Assembly: GCA_902774145.1 (NCBI GenBank)
Contig: CACYHC010000012.1
Location: forward strand, 1 to 54,026
Direction: 5' to 3'
DNA length: 54,026 nt
Origin: an uncultured Bacteroidia bacterium
GTDB taxonomy: Bacteria > Bacteroidota > Bacteroidia > Bacteroidales > UBA932
Under the pieces are notes generated by a model. It saw only the letters and a list, made by a program, of their open reading frames with translations, was not told where the DNA came from and did no database searches. A program made the translations under genes and the position numbers. Below, piece after piece: positions 32,491-41,205 of this stretch (within the stretch, counting starts at the first letter, position 1; every line of letters begins with the position of its first letter).

Positions 32491-33204
32491 ATGAAAGTTG
32501 CACTTTTCGTTCCCTGTTATGTCAGGGCCGTTTCCCCGCAGGTGGCGGAAGCTTGCCTGAAGTTGCTGCGCCACCTGGGCGTCGATGCGGAAATCCCCGA
32601 CAGCCAGACCTGTTGCGGCCAGCCGATGGCCAATGCGGGCTATGAAGCCGATACGGCCGCGCTCAAACGCCGTTTCGAAAAGATTTTTGAAAGTTACGAC
32701 ACGATTGTCGGCCCCTCTTCGAGCTGCGTCACTTTCGTGCGCGACCATTACGGCGACGCCTTCAAGGGGCGCATCTGGGAAATCTGTGAATACCTTCACG
32801 ATGTGGTCAAGCCCACGGCCCTGCCCGGCCGCTTCCCGCACAAGGTCAGCCTCCACAACAGCTGCCACGGGGTGCGGATGATGGGGCTCTCTTCCCCTTC
32901 CGAACAGAATATCCCTTATTATAATAAGTTGCGCGACCTGCTTTCGCTCATCGACGGCATCGAAGTCGTCGAAAGCGAACGGCCGGACGAATGTTGCGGC
33001 TTCGGCGGACTTTTTTCCGTCGAGGAAAGCGCCATTTCCGTCAAAATGGGACAGGACCGCGTACAGCGGCATCTTGCGACCGGCGCCGAATACATTACCG
33101 CCGCCGACAGTTCCTGCCTGATGCACCAGGCGGGCATCATCGCCGCGGAAAAACTGCCCATCAAGACCCTCCACATCACCGAAATCCTTGCCTGCGGCCT
33201 ATGA
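32491..33204 (+). CDS. lutA: L-lactate oxidation complex subunit LutA (CCG-domain Fe-S protein)
   Basis: The 237-residue cytoplasmic protein has two cysteine-rich CCG repeats: SQTCCGQPMANAGY (with CYV upstream) and DECCGFGGLFSV, with SSSCVTF and NSCHG between. This is the LutA/YkgE pattern. LutABC oxidises L-lactate to pyruvate. The stop overlaps the start of lutB by 4 bases. Confidence 0.92.
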   Translation: MKVALFVPCYVRAVSPQVAEACLKLLRHLGVDAEIPDSQTCCGQPMANAGYEADTAALKRRFEKIFESYDTIVGPSSSCVTFVRDHYGDAFKGRIWEICEYLHDVVKPTALPGRFPHKVSLHNSCHGVRMMGLSSPSEQNIPYYNKLRDLLSLIDGIEVVESERPDECCGFGGLFSVEESAISVKMGQDRVQRHLATGAEYITAADSSCLMHQAGIIAAEKLPIKTLHITEILACGL

Positions 33205-34508
33205 GAAAGATCGACTACGCGAAAGTGGACTGGCAGGACGAGACCCTGTGGCTCGTCCGCGGCAAACGGGACCGGCTCGCCAAGGCCATCCCGGAGTGGG
33301 AAGCGCTGCGTGATGCCGCCTCCCGCCTGAAACTCTACAGTAACAGTCACTTGCCTGAACTGCTGGAGCAGTTTGAAGCGAAGGCGACCGCCGCCGGTGC
33401 CGTCGTGCACTGGGCAAAGGATGCGCGCGAATACCGCGAAATCATCGGCGGCCTGCTGACGGGACATGGCGTGAAGCGTTTCGTCAAGAGCAAGTCGATG
33501 CTCTCCGAAGAGTGCGGCCTGGTGCCTTACCTCGAAAGCCTGGGCATCGAGGCCATCGAGACCGACCTGGGCGAGCGCATCATCCAGCTGATGGGAACGA
33601 GCCCCAGCCACATCGTCCTGCCCGCCATCCACGTCAAGCGCGAGGAAGTGGGGCGCCTCTTCGAAAAGGAGATGGGCACCGAGCCGGGCAATGCGGACCC
33701 GACCTACCTGACCCACGCCGCGCGCCGCAACCTGCGGGAAAAATTCCTGACCGCCGATGCGGGGATGACCGGCGCGAATTTCGCCGTCGCCTCTACCGGC
33801 GAGGTGGTCGTCTGCACCAACGAGGGGAACGCCGATATGGGCACCTCCATCCCCAAACTGCAAATCGCCGCGTTCGGCATCGACAAAATCGTCCCGGACC
33901 GCGAGAGCCTCGGCGTATTCACACGTCTGCTGGCGCGCACGGCGACAGGACAGCCCGTCACCACCTATACGACCATGTACAGCGCTCCGCGCGAGGGCAG
34001 CGAATTCCATATCGTCATCGTGGACAACGGACGGAGCCGGATTCTTGCGGACCGCGAGCATTTCCGCCTGCTGAACTGCCTGCGCTGCGGCGGCTGTATG
34101 AATACCTGCCCGGTGTACCGCCGTATCGGCGGATATGCCTATTCCTATTTCATTCCGGGCCCCGTGGGCATCAACCTCGGCGTAATGGCCGACGCGAAGC
34201 GTTACCGCGACAATCTCTCCGCCTGTTCGCTCTGCGCCTCCTGCAGTTCCCTCTGCCCGGCCAAGGTGGACCTGGCCGACCAGATTTACAAGGCGCGGCA
34301 GCATACGCACGCGTCCGCGAAGAAAGCCCTGATGTCCAAGGGGATGGGCCTGGTGATGGCGCGGCCCTGGACCCTGGAGGCCGCCCTCTGTGCCGGGCAG
34401 GCCGGGATGAAGGCGCTGAAAGCCTGCGGCGTCAAGTGGGGCAAGGGACGGGAGCTGCCCGATATCGCTTCCCGGAAATCTTACAAGAAACTGCGCGATG
34501 ACAAGTAA
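33201..34508 (+). CDS. lutB: L-lactate oxidation complex subunit LutB (LUD domain plus 4Fe-4S)
   Basis: The 435-residue protein joins an N-terminal LUD domain (to about 290) to a ferredoxin-like part with CLRCGGCMNTCPVYRRIGG and CSLCASCSSLCPAKVDLADQ, enough Cys for two 4Fe-4S clusters. MRKIDYAKVDWQ at 33201 is the start; frame before this lies within lutA. The C-terminal domain ends at DIASRKSYKKLRDDK. It overlaps lutC by 11 bases. Confidence 0.93.
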   Translation: MRKIDYAKVDWQDETLWLVRGKRDRLAKAIPEWEALRDAASRLKLYSNSHLPELLEQFEAKATAAGAVVHWAKDAREYREIIGGLLTGHGVKRFVKSKSMLSEECGLVPYLESLGIEAIETDLGERIIQLMGTSPSHIVLPAIHVKREEVGRLFEKEMGTEPGNADPTYLTHAARRNLREKFLTADAGMTGANFAVASTGEVVVCTNEGNADMGTSIPKLQIAAFGIDKIVPDRESLGVFTRLLARTATGQPVTTYTTMYSAPREGSEFHIVIVDNGRSRILADREHFRLLNCLRCGGCMNTCPVYRRIGGYAYSYFIPGPVGINLGVMADAKRYRDNLSACSLCASCSSLCPAKVDLADQIYKARQHTHASAKKALMSKGMGLVMARPWTLEAALCAGQAGMKALKACGVKWGKGRELPDIASRKSYKKLRDDK

Positions 34509-35007
34509 AGAACAAATTTTTGAAGCGCTGCGCGCCGCGCGGCCCGAAATCTTTGAAAAACCGGACCTGAGCGCATTGAAGCGAGATTCTCTGCGTTATG
34601 AAGACCCGCTCGCACAGTTTTGCGAGGCGGTAAAGGGAAGCGGCGGGAAAGTGCGCCTTCTCCGGGCCGGAGAGGATGTGCCGTCCGCCGCGCGGGAGCT
34701 CTTCCCGGACGCGGAAGAGATCACCATCGTGCCGGGGCGCTTCGGCGTGGCCGAGAACGGCTGCGTCTATCTTCCTGAGCCGGAAGGACGGCCCCGGGTG
34801 GATTATTTCATCTCCGACGTGCTGGTCCTCGTCATTCCGGCGGACGCCATCGTCCCCAACATGCACGACGCCTTCGACCGCCTGGGCGAGACGCCCACCC
34901 GTTACGGCATCTTCATTTCCGGTCCTTCCAAGACCGCCGATATCGAACAGGCCCTGGTGTACGGCGCCCACGGCGCTCGCTCGGTTGGGGTGCTGCTTGT
35001 GAGATAA
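34498..35007 (+). CDS. lutC: LutC-like LUD domain protein
   Basis: The 169-residue protein begins MTSKEQIFEALRAARPE and has a LUD domain with VYGAHGARSVGVLLV at the end and ISGPSKTADIEQALVYG, the LutC signature. It is shorter than many LutC proteins, lacking part of the middle. It completes the lut operon. No lactate permease (lldP/lctP) gene is next to it. Confidence 0.9.
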   Translation: MTSKEQIFEALRAARPEIFEKPDLSALKRDSLRYEDPLAQFCEAVKGSGGKVRLLRAGEDVPSAARELFPDAEEITIVPGRFGVAENGCVYLPEPEGRPRVDYFISDVLVLVIPADAIVPNMHDAFDRLGETPTRYGIFISGPSKTADIEQALVYGAHGARSVGVLLVR

Positions 35008-35023
35008 TCTAATTGATTTACAT

Positions 35024-35689
35024 ATGAAACGATTTCTTACCAACTTTTTGTATGCGGCTGCGGCGGTGACTGCGGCGGCATCGTGCGGAAATTCCGCGAA
35101 CAAGGGAAAAACGGAAGGGGAGGCGGCTTCGTCTCCGGTGGAAACGCCTGCGGCGGCTTCCGAAAGCGTCGAGGTGGCCGCCGAGCCGGTGTTCGATATC
35201 GTGACGAACCTCGGGACCATCCGCATCAAACTCTTCAGCGACACCCCGCTGCACAGGGATAACTTTGTAAAGCTCGCCAAATCAGGCTTCTACAAGGGGA
35301 TTCTCTTCCATCGGGTGATTGACGGATTTATGATCCAGGCCGGCGACCCGCTGACGAAGAACCCCGCGAACAAGTCCAGTTTCGGCACCGGCGGACCGGG
35401 CTACACCATCCCCGCCGAAATCCTGCCGGAGCACAGGCACAAGAAAGGCGCGCTGGCGGCCGCCCGCCGCGGCGATATGGCCAACCCGATGCGCGAGTCC
35501 TCCGGTTCGCAGTTCTACCTGGTGCAGGACCCCGTTTCCTGCGCGCAACTGGACGGGCAGTACACCGTTTTCGGCGAGACGCTTTCAGGTTTCGACGTCA
35601 TCGATAAAATCGCAAAAGTGCCGCGTGACGGCCGCGACTGCCCCCTCAGCGACGTAAAAATTCTCAAAGTCACCGAGGTGGTGGAATAA
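35024..35689 (+). CDS. Cyclophilin-type peptidyl-prolyl isomerase, lipoprotein
   Basis: The 221-residue protein has a lipoprotein signal (MKRFLTNFLYAAAAVTAAASC) and a Glu/Ala/Ser linker of about 30 residues before the cyclophilin domain. FHRVIDGFMIQAGDP, ESSGSQFYLVQ and FGETLSGFDVIDKI are the active-site and core motifs. The lipid anchor places it in the periplasm or on the outer membrane, where it may help outer-membrane protein folding. Confidence 0.9.
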   Translation: MKRFLTNFLYAAAAVTAAASCGNSANKGKTEGEAASSPVETPAAASESVEVAAEPVFDIVTNLGTIRIKLFSDTPLHRDNFVKLAKSGFYKGILFHRVIDGFMIQAGDPLTKNPANKSSFGTGGPGYTIPAEILPEHRHKKGALAAARRGDMANPMRESSGSQFYLVQDPVSCAQLDGQYTVFGETLSGFDVIDKIAKVPRDGRDCPLSDVKILKVTEVVE

Positions 35690-35694
35690 ATTTC

Positions 35695-35714
35695 AGCTGT
35701 TGAAACAGCTTTTG
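35695..35714 (+). terminator. Weak terminator-like hairpin after the isomerase gene
   Basis: AGCTGT (35695-35700), loop TGAA, ACAGCT (35705-35710), then TTT. Short stem, short T-run. Confidence 0.45.
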
Positions 35715-35728
35715 GCACGGTCCTTGAA
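35712..35728 (+). promoter_or_regulatory. Sigma-54-like promoter
   Basis: TTGGCACGGTCCTTGAA matches the sigma-54 consensus TTGGCACGnnnnTTGCA, with GG at -24 and ten bases between GG and the -12 dinucleotide; that dinucleotide is GA instead of GC. The start of transcription would be near 35738. Confidence 0.5.
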
Positions 35729-35737
35729 TATTTGACC

Positions 35738-35816
35738 TGTGAATAGTTTTTTCATAGGTTAAATTTTAGGTTAGAATGGAAGGCCGCCCGCGATGTGACA
35801 TCGCGGGCGGTTTTTT
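35738..35816 (+). ncRNA. Candidate small RNA of about 79 nt
   Basis: The region between the sigma-54-like promoter and the strong terminator holds no gene. ACCTGTG (35735-35741) can pair with CATAGGT (35753-35759) at the 5' end, an unpaired AU-rich linker follows, and the terminator hairpin ends the RNA. The gene downstream has its own -7 element after the terminator. If the 35695 hairpin does not end the isomerase transcript, the big terminator could simply serve that gene. Confidence 0.4.
35784..35816 (+). terminator. Strong intrinsic terminator
   Basis: CCGCCCGCGATGT (35784-35796) pairs perfectly with ACATCGCGGGCGG (35798-35810) and T6 follows. Confidence 0.9.
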
Positions 35817-35826
35817 GAAAAATCAT

Positions 35827-35834
35827 TAAATTTG
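35827..35834 (+). promoter_or_regulatory. -7 element for the outer-membrane barrel gene
   Basis: TAAATTTG, 20 bases before the ATG at 35855. Confidence 0.6.
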
Positions 35835-35854
35835 TGCCCAGGAGAATCTGCGTC

Positions 35855-37651
35855 ATGAGAAAACTGTTTGTCTTCTGTCTGGCCCTGGTCCTGCATTGCC
35901 TTCCGCTGTGTGCACAGTGGAGCGGGAATCTGGACCTGTCCGGCGGACTGGGGGGAATGGAAGGCAACGAGATTACGCAGAGCGGTCCGATGTACCACGG
36001 GCTGGTGAAAGGCATACTCCAGCTGAACTACAAAAAGGAGAATTTCCAGTGGGCGACAAAGGTGGACGGGAAGTGGGAGCCCAAGACGACGGACAACGGC
36101 CGTTTTTCCTACAAGAACGAGCGGGTCGGACTCGTCTACAAGGCGGTAAGCACGAGCCCCTTGTCCATCAGCGTCAGATCCGATTTCAAGTGGACGCTGT
36201 CGGCGGACAGGTCTTATACGGCCTGGATTCTGTACAAGTATGTCAATGACCGCGCACAAAGCCATTCCGTGAACATCAACGGGAGTACCGAGGAGGTGGA
36301 TAAGTTTTCCTACTACTACGAACTTCCCCACATGAACGAACACACGGTGGAAACCGGGGCCAAGACTTTCCGGACCTTCCGGGAAGGCCGCTACACCCTG
36401 CGGAGCCTCCTCTCCCTCAAGGCGGTGAACAGCCGGAGGGTCAATACCTGGATCGTGTTCAAGACCGACCCGGGAGAGGGCGGAACGGCGATACAGGTTG
36501 AAGATTTGCCCGGATATGCCTGGAAATACCGGATCACCCCCAGCAGTACGGACTTGGACTTGAACGGCGACCTCCATTTTCAGGTACATCCGCTGGAGGG
36601 GGACGTGGACCTGAAATATGGCGTGGGTTCCCGCTTTTCGAGCAATCACTCCATCGACAGGAACAGCGGCGCCAGCTTTATCCCGAAGTCCCCGGACGGA
36701 GAAATCGGCTACTGGCGGGACTCGCTTCGCCTGAGGGAAAACTTCAACTACTTCAGTTTCAAGGCGGACCCGTATCTGACCGCCGATTTCCACTGGAAAA
36801 ACCTCGAGGCCCACGCCGACTATGCCTGTCAGGTGTATGGCCGCCGCCTGAACGACGATACGCACTGGCAGCCGCTGCGCATCAAAGGTGTGTATCCGGT
36901 GGGGAAGGGCAATATCAAATGGACCATATCGCCGCATCATGCCCTCAACCTGAGCAACAAGATGAGCGTAAAGCATCCGGACTACCTCAAGGTCTGCTGG
37001 TATGACCGCACCGCCGGGTACCTGGACCAGTTGTACCGGGGGAATGAGCATCTCTACTCTCCCGTGACGCGGGAATATGCCCTGGAGTATGCGTTCAACT
37101 GGGGCCGTTTCCTGGCGAGCACGGCCGTTTCGTATATCCGTGCGAACAACGAGGTGGACCAGACCTGGAACAATGAGGAAATCGACGGGCGGCAGTACAA
37201 GGTGTTCCGCTGGGTCAATTCCTCCGACAGCCACGGGTTCGGCGTCGTGCAGAAGCTGGGTTGGCACGGCAAGGTCATCACGGCCAATACCGAATTTTCC
37301 TATAAGCAGACGCGGCGCACATCCAAAAAGGACAACACCGTCAAACCCTCTTTCGACTGGCGCCTGAAAACCGAAATCTTCGCCAATCTGGGCAAGGGAT
37401 GGCGTGTGGGAGTAGACACGAAGTACCAGAGCAAAGTGGCGACATTCTTCACGATCTTCAAAGAGTATTGCGAACTGAATGCGCACGTCCAGAAGACCTT
37501 CAAGCGCTTTACATTCTACCTCGACGGGCGTGACCTGCTGGATCAGCCGCGGGAAGCCAGTTTCTATTCCGAAGAGCAGAAGGAGATGTGGGTGGAAGAA
37601 GTCCGGAGTAACCGGCGCGTCGTCGTCCTGGGCTTCAAATGGAATTTCTAA
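35855..37651 (+). CDS. Outer-membrane beta-barrel protein of unknown substrate
   Basis: The 598-residue protein has a signal peptide (MRKLFVFCLALVLHCLPLCAQ) and no plug domain. Alternating hydrophobic and polar stretches with many aromatics run throughout, and the last residue is Phe (VVLGFKWNF), the signal for barrel assembly. It resembles the outer-membrane beta-barrel family found in Bacteroidetes. Translation from the ATG at 35855 gives the signal peptide directly; a GTG at 35834 is inside the promoter box. It ends with its own terminator, so it is separate from the nuclease operon. Confidence 0.75.
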   Translation: MRKLFVFCLALVLHCLPLCAQWSGNLDLSGGLGGMEGNEITQSGPMYHGLVKGILQLNYKKENFQWATKVDGKWEPKTTDNGRFSYKNERVGLVYKAVSTSPLSISVRSDFKWTLSADRSYTAWILYKYVNDRAQSHSVNINGSTEEVDKFSYYYELPHMNEHTVETGAKTFRTFREGRYTLRSLLSLKAVNSRRVNTWIVFKTDPGEGGTAIQVEDLPGYAWKYRITPSSTDLDLNGDLHFQVHPLEGDVDLKYGVGSRFSSNHSIDRNSGASFIPKSPDGEIGYWRDSLRLRENFNYFSFKADPYLTADFHWKNLEAHADYACQVYGRRLNDDTHWQPLRIKGVYPVGKGNIKWTISPHHALNLSNKMSVKHPDYLKVCWYDRTAGYLDQLYRGNEHLYSPVTREYALEYAFNWGRFLASTAVSYIRANNEVDQTWNNEEIDGRQYKVFRWVNSSDSHGFGVVQKLGWHGKVITANTEFSYKQTRRTSKKDNTVKPSFDWRLKTEIFANLGKGWRVGVDTKYQSKVATFFTIFKEYCELNAHVQKTFKRFTFYLDGRDLLDQPREASFYSEEQKEMWVEEVRSNRRVVVLGFKWNF

Positions 37652-37653
37652 AA

Positions 37654-37674
37654 GCCGCCTTCGGGCGGTTTTCT
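37654..37674 (+). terminator. Terminator after the barrel gene
   Basis: CCGCC-TTCG-GGCGG followed by TTTT, three bases after the stop. Confidence 0.8.
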
Positions 37675-37696
37675 TGTAATTTTCAACGAAGTTGAC

Positions 37697-37704
37697 TATC
37701 TTTA
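37697..37704 (+). promoter_or_regulatory. Likely -7 element for the nuclease operon
   Basis: TATCTTTA differs from TAnnTTTG at the last base. TTG at 37674-37676 lies about 20 bases upstream in the -33 place. Confidence 0.4.
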
Positions 37705-37746
37705 CGGAATTATAGCGAAGAATAATTTTTAACACCAGACACGGAT

Positions 37747-40020
37747 ATGAAAACCAAACTGATTGCATTGTTGCCGCTGGCTCTCCTGACCCTTTTCGGT
37801 GCCTGCGACAAGAAGAAGGATCTGGGGCCGGAAGAATTGACGCTCTCCGCCACCGAGCTCACTTTTTCCTCTGCGGCCCAGAGCCAGACTCTGACGCTCA
37901 AATCCACCATCGACTGGGGCATCCAGGGATATACCGACGAGGTCAAGGCCTGGCTTTCCATCGATCCCGAATCCGGCAGCGCGTCCGCCGAGGAAGTGAC
38001 GGTGACCTTCACCGTCTTGTCCAACCCGGACAACGACCGCAGCGCCACCCTTACCTTCTACGGCAACGTCCTGCACAAGCAGACGATTACCGTGGCCCAG
38101 AACGGAGACAAGGGCGATGCCGAAGCGCTGAGCGTTGCGGAATTCATCAGCAAGAAGGACACGGAGAACGAATACAAACTGACGGGCAAGATCGGCAACA
38201 TTTCCACCGGCGCCAAGAAATACGGCTTTATGCTGAAGGATGCCACCGGCGAGGTCTATTGCGCTTTCCCGACGAATTTCGACGAATACAAGGCCCAGCT
38301 CCGCACCGGCGGCACCGTCACCATCAAGGGCAAATACTCCTACTACGAGCAGAACAAGCAGGACCAGATGGCCAATGGCGCAATTTCCGCCGTTACGGCG
38401 CCCGACCTGTCGAATATCCAGAGCAAGACCGTCAAGGAGTTCATCGAAGCCGCCGATGTATACACGCTTTACCGCCTGAGCGGCAAGGTGACCGGCGATG
38501 TGGACGCCACCTACGGCAGCTTTGACCTGAAAGACGCTTCCGGCCAGACCATCAAGGTCTATTCCGGCAGCAACCTCACCGAATACAAGGACAAACTCAA
38601 GAACTATTACAACGTGACCCTGGTGGGCGCCTACCAGCTCTACACCAGCGGCACGAGTTCCACGCACGAAGTCGTCGACGCGCAGATCGAGACCTACTCC
38701 GAGGATACGCCTCCCGTCATCACCGGCACGGTCTCCGACGCGGTCGCCCAGGAGGACGGCACCCTGGTTACGGTCAACGGCGCGCTGGTGACCGCCATCA
38801 CGACCAAGGGCTTCATCATCACCGACGGCAGCGCCAACGCCTATGTGTACATGGACAAGGAGCACGATGTCGTCATCGGCGATGAACTGAAGGTCAATGC
38901 GACCAAGGCTACCTACAACGGCCTTCCCGAGCTGAAGACCCCGGAATACGAAATCGTTTCCCACAACAACCCGGTCAATTATCCTGCTGTGACGGACATT
39001 ACCGCCGGCTTCGATACGTATGCCTCCACGACCGCCGACTATATCAGTTTTACCGGTACGCTGAGCACCAGCAAGGGGAACAACATCACCTACTACAACC
39101 TTGCGGTTCCCGGCGCCACGCTGCAGGGGAGCATCTCCCTGCCGCTGGCCTCCTTCGGCCTCGACGGAATGGAAGGCAAGATGATCAAGGTAACCGGCTA
39201 TTACGGCGGCCTTTCCTCTTCCAAGTATCACAGCATCATCGCCGTGGCGGTGGAACTTTCCGACATGCCCTTCCTTACCGTGGACAAGACGGCCATCAGC
39301 GTTGCGGCATCGGCCCAGACGGCCAGCTTCAAGGTGGGCGGCAACGCTTCCTGGACGGTCAGTTGCGACGACGCTGCGCTTGTGGCGGATCCCACTTCCG
39401 GCAGCGGAGAGGCGACGGTGACGCTGTCCTTCCCGGAGAACACCGATACGGAGAACGCCAAGGTCTATACCGTGAAGGTCAGCACCGAGGACGAAGCCCC
39501 CGTCAAGGAGTTCACGGTGGTCCTCACCCAGAAGAAAGCCTCTTCGGGCGGCGGCGACACCGCGACCTATACCCTGGACTTCGCTACGGCGACCAAGGAT
39601 GCGGTGAACGACTATACCTCTTCCTGGAAGGCCACCTGCGATGATTTCACCTGGACACTCACCAACTTCAACAACTACAAGAACGAGTGGGCTTTTGTGC
39701 GCTGCGGCCGGAAGAACAATGCTTCCGTGGCGTCCATCACCACGGCTGCCGTGATGCCGGAGGCCATCGAGAAGGTCGTCATCACGTTCGACACCTTCGA
39801 TGCTTCGCTGGTGAATTCCGCCAAGCTGCTGGTGGATACTGCCGTCGACTTCTCTTCCGCCGCCTGCCAGACCATCAATGTTGCCGGTGCGGCCGGAACC
39901 GTAACGGTGGAGATTCCCGCCCCTGCAGAGAATTGCTATTACAAGCTCGAACTGGATTGCAAGTCCGGCTCCAAGAACGGCTTCATCCAGATCAGCAAGG
40001 TAGTCTATACCAACGAATAA
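37747..40020 (+). CDS. BACON and OB-fold-like surface lipoprotein
   Basis: The 757-residue protein has a lipobox ending at C20 (LTLFGAC). A BACON domain (about 30-120) is followed by three OB-fold-like units (about 130-225, 228-315, 325-410), seen in the repeated pattern YKLTGKIGNI...FMLKDATGEVY...GTVTIKGKYSYY and YRLSGKVTGDV...FDLKDASGQTIKVY. Further beta-rich and second BACON domains (about 515-600) precede a C-terminal jelly-roll-like domain. OB folds often bind nucleic acid or sugars. It is the first gene of the run with secreted nucleases, 3 bases before the next. Binding of DNA is an inference. Confidence 0.75.
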   Translation: MKTKLIALLPLALLTLFGACDKKKDLGPEELTLSATELTFSSAAQSQTLTLKSTIDWGIQGYTDEVKAWLSIDPESGSASAEEVTVTFTVLSNPDNDRSATLTFYGNVLHKQTITVAQNGDKGDAEALSVAEFISKKDTENEYKLTGKIGNISTGAKKYGFMLKDATGEVYCAFPTNFDEYKAQLRTGGTVTIKGKYSYYEQNKQDQMANGAISAVTAPDLSNIQSKTVKEFIEAADVYTLYRLSGKVTGDVDATYGSFDLKDASGQTIKVYSGSNLTEYKDKLKNYYNVTLVGAYQLYTSGTSSTHEVVDAQIETYSEDTPPVITGTVSDAVAQEDGTLVTVNGALVTAITTKGFIITDGSANAYVYMDKEHDVVIGDELKVNATKATYNGLPELKTPEYEIVSHNNPVNYPAVTDITAGFDTYASTTADYISFTGTLSTSKGNNITYYNLAVPGATLQGSISLPLASFGLDGMEGKMIKVTGYYGGLSSSKYHSIIAVAVELSDMPFLTVDKTAISVAASAQTASFKVGGNASWTVSCDDAALVADPTSGSGEATVTLSFPENTDTENAKVYTVKVSTEDEAPVKEFTVVLTQKKASSGGGDTATYTLDFATATKDAVNDYTSSWKATCDDFTWTLTNFNNYKNEWAFVRCGRKNNASVASITTAAVMPEAIEKVVITFDTFDASLVNSAKLLVDTAVDFSSAACQTINVAGAAGTVTVEIPAPAENCYYKLELDCKSGSKNGFIQISKVVYTNE

Positions 40021-40023
40021 TCG

Positions 40024-41199
40024 ATGAAACGCCTTCTCCCCGCTGCCGCCGCAGTGCTGTCGCTGCTCTGCCTGCCCGCTTGTACCGAGCCGGGCGGGCA
40101 GGTGCAGGATCCCTTGGAACTCTCCGTGTATCAGGTGCTTGCGGACGCGGGGGCCGGTTCCCAGTTCATCCGGGTGAGCGCGCCGGGGGAGTGGACCATC
40201 GATATCGACTGGGGTGCCGCCCAGGCCTGGGGCTCGCTGAGTGTCAGCAGCGGTATGGGCAACAAGAAGAACATCGTTTTCAGTTGGGAAGCGAATCCCG
40301 GCAACGACGAGCGCCAGGCCGTCCTGACCCTCAAGGACAAGAACGGCAGTGTGAGCGAAACCTTCTCGCAGTCCGGGAAGTCCTATGTCCCCCCGACCCC
40401 GACGGTACTCACGCCGGACAGTCCGGGCAAGTGGCTGGAACTTCCCGCCCTGGACCAGAGCGGCTGCTATTTCTTCACCCGCGAGATGACGCTGGGCATC
40501 GCCTACCGGGGACGGAATTATTCCTTCTACCTGGACCCGGATGCCCGCATTTCCCTGTGGGTGGCTTATCCGCTGAACAGGACGCTCATCGGGAGCGGTT
40601 CCCGGGATGACCAGTGGGCCCTGGACCCCAGGGTACCCGAAGAATACCAGTCGGTGATTTATAAGGGCTACAAGGGCGGCAACTATGACCGCGGCCACCA
40701 GTTGCCCTCGGCCGACCGCCTGTCCGAAGGTGTCAACGAGACCACCTTCTACGGAACGAACATTACCCCCCAGCTCTCCAACTTCAATCAGAATATCTGG
40801 GCTCGCCTGGAGGGGATGGTGCGGAACTGGTCCTATCAGTTCGACACGCTGTATGTCGTCACCGGAGCCGATATCCGGGGCGCTACCCAGGTGGCCTACG
40901 ACAACTACGGCAAGGAAATCACCGTCCCCACCGGCTATTACAAAGTGCTGCTGGGTTACAAGCGCAACGGAACCGTCGCCAACACGAACGAGACGGGCGG
41001 CTATGCCGGCGTCGCTTTCTATTTTGAACACAAGAACTACTCCAACACGAAGGAGACCATTTTCGAGCAGTCGTTGAGCATCGATGCCATCGAGCAAAAA
41101 CTGGGAATGGACTTCTTTGTGAACCTCCCCTCGGTGGCGGGCGCGGAATTCGCCGCGAAAGCGGAAACGACCGTGGCCCCCTGGTGGAAATCCAATTAA
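40024..41199 (+). CDS. DNA/RNA non-specific endonuclease (NUC1 family), lipoprotein
   Basis: The 391-residue lipoprotein (lipobox LPAC, C20) has a BACON-like domain (about 30-120) and a beta-beta-alpha-metal nuclease domain. YDRGHQLPSADR holds the DRGH motif at 222-225 with H225 the general base, and NITPQLSNFNQNIWARLE carries the Mg-binding Asn. Such enzymes cut both DNA and RNA. The lipid anchor suggests that it acts on the cell surface or in the periplasm. It lies between an OB-fold lipoprotein and an EEP nuclease. Confidence 0.9.
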   Translation: MKRLLPAAAAVLSLLCLPACTEPGGQVQDPLELSVYQVLADAGAGSQFIRVSAPGEWTIDIDWGAAQAWGSLSVSSGMGNKKNIVFSWEANPGNDERQAVLTLKDKNGSVSETFSQSGKSYVPPTPTVLTPDSPGKWLELPALDQSGCYFFTREMTLGIAYRGRNYSFYLDPDARISLWVAYPLNRTLIGSGSRDDQWALDPRVPEEYQSVIYKGYKGGNYDRGHQLPSADRLSEGVNETTFYGTNITPQLSNFNQNIWARLEGMVRNWSYQFDTLYVVTGADIRGATQVAYDNYGKEITVPTGYYKVLLGYKRNGTVANTNETGGYAGVAFYFEHKNYSNTKETIFEQSLSIDAIEQKLGMDFFVNLPSVAGAEFAAKAETTVAPWWKSN

Positions 41200-41205
41200 T
41201 GTCCT

